Source: CAYHVK01 sp964360255
GTDB taxonomy: Bacteria; Bdellovibrionota; Bdellovibrionia; Bdellovibrionales; UBA1609
Length of the DNA: 64,000 bases
Direction of reading: 5' to 3'
NCBI GenBank assembly: GCA_964360255.1
Contig: CAYHVK010000003.1
Coordinates: 124,001 to 188,000 of the forward strand
Shown here: piece after piece, positions 60,631-64,000 of the stretch
Layout: each line of letters begins with the position of its first letter
How positions within the stretch are numbered: position 1 is the stretch's first letter
Notes under the pieces: generated by a model
The model's database searches: none
Told to the model about the DNA's origin: nothing
What the model saw: the letters and a program-made list of their open reading frames with translations, nothing else
Position numbers and translations under genes: made by a program

Positions 60631-63149
60631 ATAAGAAAATAAAAGATGCAGCTTTGGCTGAAGAGCTGCCTTATTGGGATTTTGTCGAGGGGCCAAGGGC
60701 CCATGCGATTCTTTACGACGGCTCCCTTGTGGGTGGCCTTAAAGTGGGGCTTATTGACATTGAGTGTTTTGATGAGGCTAAAACTAATAATCTTACGATG
60801 GGGCTTCGCGCGGCTCTCAATTCTGTATCAGAGGGCACAAGTCTACAATTTGTTCTTGGAGTTAGGTCCGACTTCTCAGACATTATATCGACTCATGCTC
60901 AAGGTAAGAATGCCAATATTCATCCGCTCGTAAAAAGTATTGCTGACTACAGAGAGAAAAAACTAAATCAGGCTATGATTGACGGTGAGCTCTATCGGCC
61001 GGAACTTTTTATTTATATCAAAGTTTCGGCAGTAGAGACAAAATCTGTCAGCTTTTTTAAAAAGAAAGAGATTTTCTCGAAAGCATCAGCCGAGGCCTAT
61101 GAAGAGACCCTTGAGGTCTTAGGGCAAAACATTGAAATCCTTACTTCAAGTTTTGAGTCTCTGGGCCTTTCTTGTGTAGAACTAAAGCGGGATGAAATTT
61201 TAAGAAATATCTATAAGTTTTTAAATCCTAGAAGGTCTTTAGTCGAGCCTCCTCCAGCAGTTAAGACTTTTAACGACGCCGATATTGAAAAAGACGTTTT
61301 AGAAGAAGTCGAATGGCTTGCGAATCAATCTCCAAGAGAACAGCTTATTTTTGGTGACCTAGTTTTGGGATTTGAGCAGTTCACACTTGATGGGTTTTAC
61401 CACCGAGTTATTACTCTCAAAACTCTGCCTGAAGTTACTTACGCTGGAATGATGGCAAGTTTCTTACGTTTACCATTTCACTATGATTTGGTGTTGTCAC
61501 TTGATGTTCCTCTCCAGGCAAATGAAATGGCGAAACTTCAGCAGAAACGAAAAATGGCTCACTCGATGGCAGCCACTTCAGGCGGTAAAGCCAGTGACCT
61601 TGAAAGTGAGACGAAACTTTCTTCAACGGAAGAATTGATTCGAGAGCTATTAAATACAGGGCAACGCATTTATGCCGTCCAGATGAGTGTTATTTTAAAA
61701 GCACCTGCTACGCTCGAAGGCGCAAAAAGTTTGAACCGTAATGTACGCGAAGTGCTTGCTAGGTTTCGGGCCTTACAGGGAGCTGAAGGGCTTGAGGAGA
61801 GTGTTGGATCTTGGAAGGTTTTAAAAAGTAATCTTCCGGCAGCACCGCTATCTATGGAGCGGGCGCGAAAAATGAAAACTAATAATCTTGTGGATTTTCT
61901 ACCGGTCTATGGCCCGCGTGAGGGAGACCGTGATCCGGTTGTGATTTTTAGAAATCGCTTGAATGGACTTGTTAGCTATAACGGCTTTGACCCTGGACTG
62001 GGTAACTATAACATTCTTTGTACCGGATCCAGTGGTAGTGGAAAAAGCTTCTTAAACAATGCAATCCTTATGCAAGAGCTTGCGCGAGGATTGAGAGTTT
62101 TTATCATCGACATTGGTGGTTCTTATAGGAAGCTGACAGAGGCTCTTGGGGGTCAGTATTTAGAAGTTAATCTTTCTGATCAATACCGCATTAACCCCTT
62201 TGATTTGCCGAATCCGAAGGATGAGCCGAGTAATCAGAAAATCAAATCTTTACTAGCTTGCATTGAAAGTATGGTTAGCGAAGATGAAAAGGCAAAGTTA
62301 CCAAAGCTTGACCGTGCCCTTTTAGAGAGGGCAATTATCGAACTTTATAAAAGTCGAAGATCTAAGGGTGAGGTGCCAACGCTCGGCGACCTCGCCCGCT
62401 ATCTTTCGGGTTTTGAAGAGGACTCGATGAAAGCTATTTCTAAGATGCTTTATCTGTGGACCGGTGAGAGGCCCTATGGGCGGATGCTCGACGGTCAGGG
62501 TAGTTTAAGAACTGATGCCGATATTTGCACATTCGATCTGAAGGGGCTGTCAAACTACCCAGACCTTCAGAGTGTAATGCTCCTTATTCTAACAGATTTC
62601 ATTTTGACTCAAATTTCAAATGAGAAAGAAAAAAAGTCTCGAATCATCGTCGACGAAGCATGGGAGCTACTAAAATCAAATGCTGCTGCAAACTTCATGG
62701 AGTTTTCCGTACGAGCTTTGCGAAAGATGGGAAGGGGAAGTGGGATCACGTTTATCACCCAAGGTGTTGAAGAAATCATAGCTAGTCCCATTGGATCGGC
62801 CATTTTGAACAACACGGCAACTAAGTTTGTCATGCTTCAGCGAGGCGATTCGCAAATTCTCTGTGATACTTTGAAGCTGAACAGACAAGAACTCGATCTC
62901 ATTCAGTCTCTTGGGCAACGAAAGGGTGAATACTCCGAAGGGTTTATGATTGCAGGCGATCACCGCCAGGTCGTGAGAATTTATCCAAGTCCATTTGAAT
63001 ATTGGCTTTCGACCTCGGATGCCCAAGATAATGCTTATCTAGATGGGCTTCAAAAATCAGGCCTTGATCTCGTAAGGGCTATTGAGGAAGCCGCAGAAGT
63101 TTATCCAAATGGCGTGGCTCAAGGGCGCGCAGAAGGTATGGCTGCATGA
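60627..63149 (+). CDS. virB4: VirB4/TrbE-family T4SS ATPase
   Basis: Powers pilus assembly and substrate transfer. The 840-residue protein has an N-terminal VirB4 domain (about residues 1-430) and a C-terminal ATPase with Walker A SSGSGKSF near 470 and Walker B RIIVDEAWELL near 671. Motifs DIGGSYRKL, GRGSGITFITQGVEE and LNNTATKFVML match the family. It overlaps virB3 and the TrbJ-like gene by 4 bases each. Confidence 0.95.
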   Translation: MNKKIKDAALAEELPYWDFVEGPRAHAILYDGSLVGGLKVGLIDIECFDEAKTNNLTMGLRAALNSVSEGTSLQFVLGVRSDFSDIISTHAQGKNANIHPLVKSIADYREKKLNQAMIDGELYRPELFIYIKVSAVETKSVSFFKKKEIFSKASAEAYEETLEVLGQNIEILTSSFESLGLSCVELKRDEILRNIYKFLNPRRSLVEPPPAVKTFNDADIEKDVLEEVEWLANQSPREQLIFGDLVLGFEQFTLDGFYHRVITLKTLPEVTYAGMMASFLRLPFHYDLVLSLDVPLQANEMAKLQQKRKMAHSMAATSGGKASDLESETKLSSTEELIRELLNTGQRIYAVQMSVILKAPATLEGAKSLNRNVREVLARFRALQGAEGLEESVGSWKVLKSNLPAAPLSMERARKMKTNNLVDFLPVYGPREGDRDPVVIFRNRLNGLVSYNGFDPGLGNYNILCTGSSGSGKSFLNNAILMQELARGLRVFIIDIGGSYRKLTEALGGQYLEVNLSDQYRINPFDLPNPKDEPSNQKIKSLLACIESMVSEDEKAKLPKLDRALLERAIIELYKSRRSKGEVPTLGDLARYLSGFEEDSMKAISKMLYLWTGERPYGRMLDGQGSLRTDADICTFDLKGLSNYPDLQSVMLLILTDFILTQISNEKEKKSRIIVDEAWELLKSNAAANFMEFSVRALRKMGRGSGITFITQGVEEIIASPIGSAILNNTATKFVMLQRGDSQILCDTLKLNRQELDLIQSLGQRKGEYSEGFMIAGDHRQVVRIYPSPFEYWLSTSDAQDNAYLDGLQKSGLDLVRAIEEAAEVYPNGVAQGRAEGMAA

Positions 63150-63850
63150 AAAGAATAAAAAAAATGGTTCTCTTCGGGTGCTTATGTCTTTTTGTGGGCT
63201 TTCCTAAGCCTGCCAAAGCAGATTTATTCGGTGGCGATGTTGTAGTGTTGACGCAGATTCTTGCTAATGCCATTCAACAACTCGTACAGCTTCGTGAAAT
63301 ACTCTCAACTGGTAGTGATACGTTAAGCCTTCTTCAAGAGGTGAATCGGGGTCTCAAGAATGGCTTAACAGTCTTGCAGATGATTAATCCGCGATTTAAT
63401 CCTGGAATATACGGAAGTCTTGAAACAGCAGATCAGGTTTTGCGTATTATTGATGATCTTTACGGGAAGGTTCCCGTAACAGCTGAACTTCGTTTACAGC
63501 AAGCACAAGACTTGTCGGCGTCTGAGAGTATTTCAATGAATGGGACACTTTTTCAATTTGCAGATCAAGCTGATGAAGAGAGCAAAAGAATATTTGCGCT
63601 TTCTCAAGATGTAAACCCACAAGGCGCGGCAAAGCTAACAGCTCAAAGTTTGGCCGTTTTGATTGGAGTCACAACTCAGGTTTTGAGAACTAACTCCATG
63701 ATGCTTAAATCAATGGGTGAAAACATGGCCCTACAGAATCGTAAAGAAAAATTGCAATCCTCGCAGTTCCGAACGCAATACGATGGCCTTTCGCAGGGTT
63801 TTGGTGGTCTTCCAAAAGAGACCAAGCTCGGAAGCCTGAAAGGAGATTAG
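63146..63850 (+). CDS. VirB5/TrbJ-like conjugal transfer protein
   Basis: The 234-residue protein has a signal peptide (MVLFGCLCLFVGFPKPAKA, cut near KADLFG). The rest is mostly helical and Gln/Leu-rich (ILANAIQQLVQLREIL; QSLAVLIGVTTQVLRTNSMM), the TrbJ/VirB5 pattern of minor pilus proteins. Position directly after virB4 agrees. Sequence identity in this family is low, so the call rests on layout and place. Confidence 0.78.
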   Translation: MKRIKKMVLFGCLCLFVGFPKPAKADLFGGDVVVLTQILANAIQQLVQLREILSTGSDTLSLLQEVNRGLKNGLTVLQMINPRFNPGIYGSLETADQVLRIIDDLYGKVPVTAELRLQQAQDLSASESISMNGTLFQFADQADEESKRIFALSQDVNPQGAAKLTAQSLAVLIGVTTQVLRTNSMMLKSMGENMALQNRKEKLQSSQFRTQYDGLSQGFGGLPKETKLGSLKGD

Positions 63851-63853
63851 CCT

Positions 63854-64000
63854 ATGCCTGATTTTAACCTAATAGGCTCTCTCATGCGGGATCTTCATCA
63901 AGAGTTTGTGCGAATGTACTATTTAATGCTGCCAGCATTTTTTGCGCTTTCTATTGCAGTGACATGGGTGCGCTCGCCCCAAGGGAGTCCTGATTTTATC
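63854..64000 (+). CDS. T4SS membrane protein, N-terminal part (runs out of window)
   Basis: ATG 63854 has AGGAG eight bases upstream. The 49 visible residues have a polar start and one hydrophobic segment (MYYLMLPAFFALSIAVTWVR). Position after virB5/trbJ suggests a VirB6/TrbL-type polytopic protein, but too little is present to confirm. Confidence 0.6.
   Translation, partial: MPDFNLIGSLMRDLHQEFVRMYYLMLPAFFALSIAVTWVRSPQGSPDFI

Larger units (their letters stand above)
36981..64000. mobile_element. Integrative conjugative element, left part (right end outside window)
   Basis: From the 3' end of tRNA-Cys onward, gene content changes from housekeeping to accessory: metal efflux and uptake, regulators and a type IV secretion system. 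The DNA becomes visibly more AT-rich, and pseudogenes appear (truncated merR, decayed CDF). tRNA 3' ends are classic attachment sites for tyrosine-integrase elements. No integrase, relaxase or right att repeat is in the window, so the element must extend beyond 64000; the boundary at 36980/36981 is inferred. The first 313 bases (36981-37293) hold no supported gene, only the phased repeats. Confidence 0.75.

Noticed and set aside
1..64000. CRISPR array
   Set aside because: No regularly spaced repeat of 20 bases or more was seen on either strand, and no cas-like gene was recognised.

Overview
The window reads as a chromosomal stretch of a Gram-negative, probably predatory-lineage bacterium (Bdellovibrionota-like) running into an integrated conjugative element. 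The lineage call is an inference from three things: a CarD/CdnL regulator beside gltX, cysS, uvrB and uvrC; many small lipoproteins of no recognised family; and the overall gene style. No marker in the window fixes the genus.

Positions 1-36980 are core chromosome. In order: the secD 3' end and secF (protein export), recJ, a Lys-rich small protein, queC with a DUF366 gene, a NifU-like Fe-S scaffold gene and an MFS exporter (both minus strand), a class I fructose-bisphosphate aldolase, lysS, a rhodanese-fold lipoprotein, an HD-GYP phosphodiesterase, recG, a PAP2 phosphatase, a REP-type (Y1) transposase, carD, gltX, cysS, uvrB-uvrC, an NfeD protease/slipin pair, a divergent S41 protease / SpoIID pair, three lipoprotein genes, two tandem paralogous secreted proteins, a Xer-type recombinase, comM and tRNA-Cys(GCA). 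A perfect 50-bp palindrome with no spacer lies at 6001-6050.

Positions 36981-64000 look like the left part of an integrative conjugative element inserted at the 3' end of tRNA-Cys. The right border and the integrase are not in the window. Just inside the border are three 8-bp repeats phased at 11 bp. The cargo is heavy-metal handling: an FTR1/cytochrome c permease divergent from an ArsR-family regulator and an HMA-CDF transporter, with an 11-bp-arm operator between them; a truncated merR facing an intact MerR-type promoter that drives a second CDF transporter with DsbB and DsbA; a P1B-4-type P-type ATPase; an orphan TolC-like gene with two lipoproteins; a decayed third CDF gene; and a CzcCBA-like RND efflux operon with an unusually short His-rich adaptor and a DUF3703 gene. 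Three small secreted His/Cys proteins are spread through this cargo.

After the cargo comes a control region: an XRE-type repressor, a membrane-anchored protein with GGxDP repeats, a structured leader, two proteins resembling sigma-70 region 4, and a 43-codon overlapping gene. Type IV secretion genes follow (VirB2, VirB3, VirB4 and VirB5/TrbJ-like, plus the start of another membrane protein), and the window ends inside them. The likely logic is that the metal genes are cargo, the HTH and sigma-like proteins control transfer, and the T4SS moves the element.
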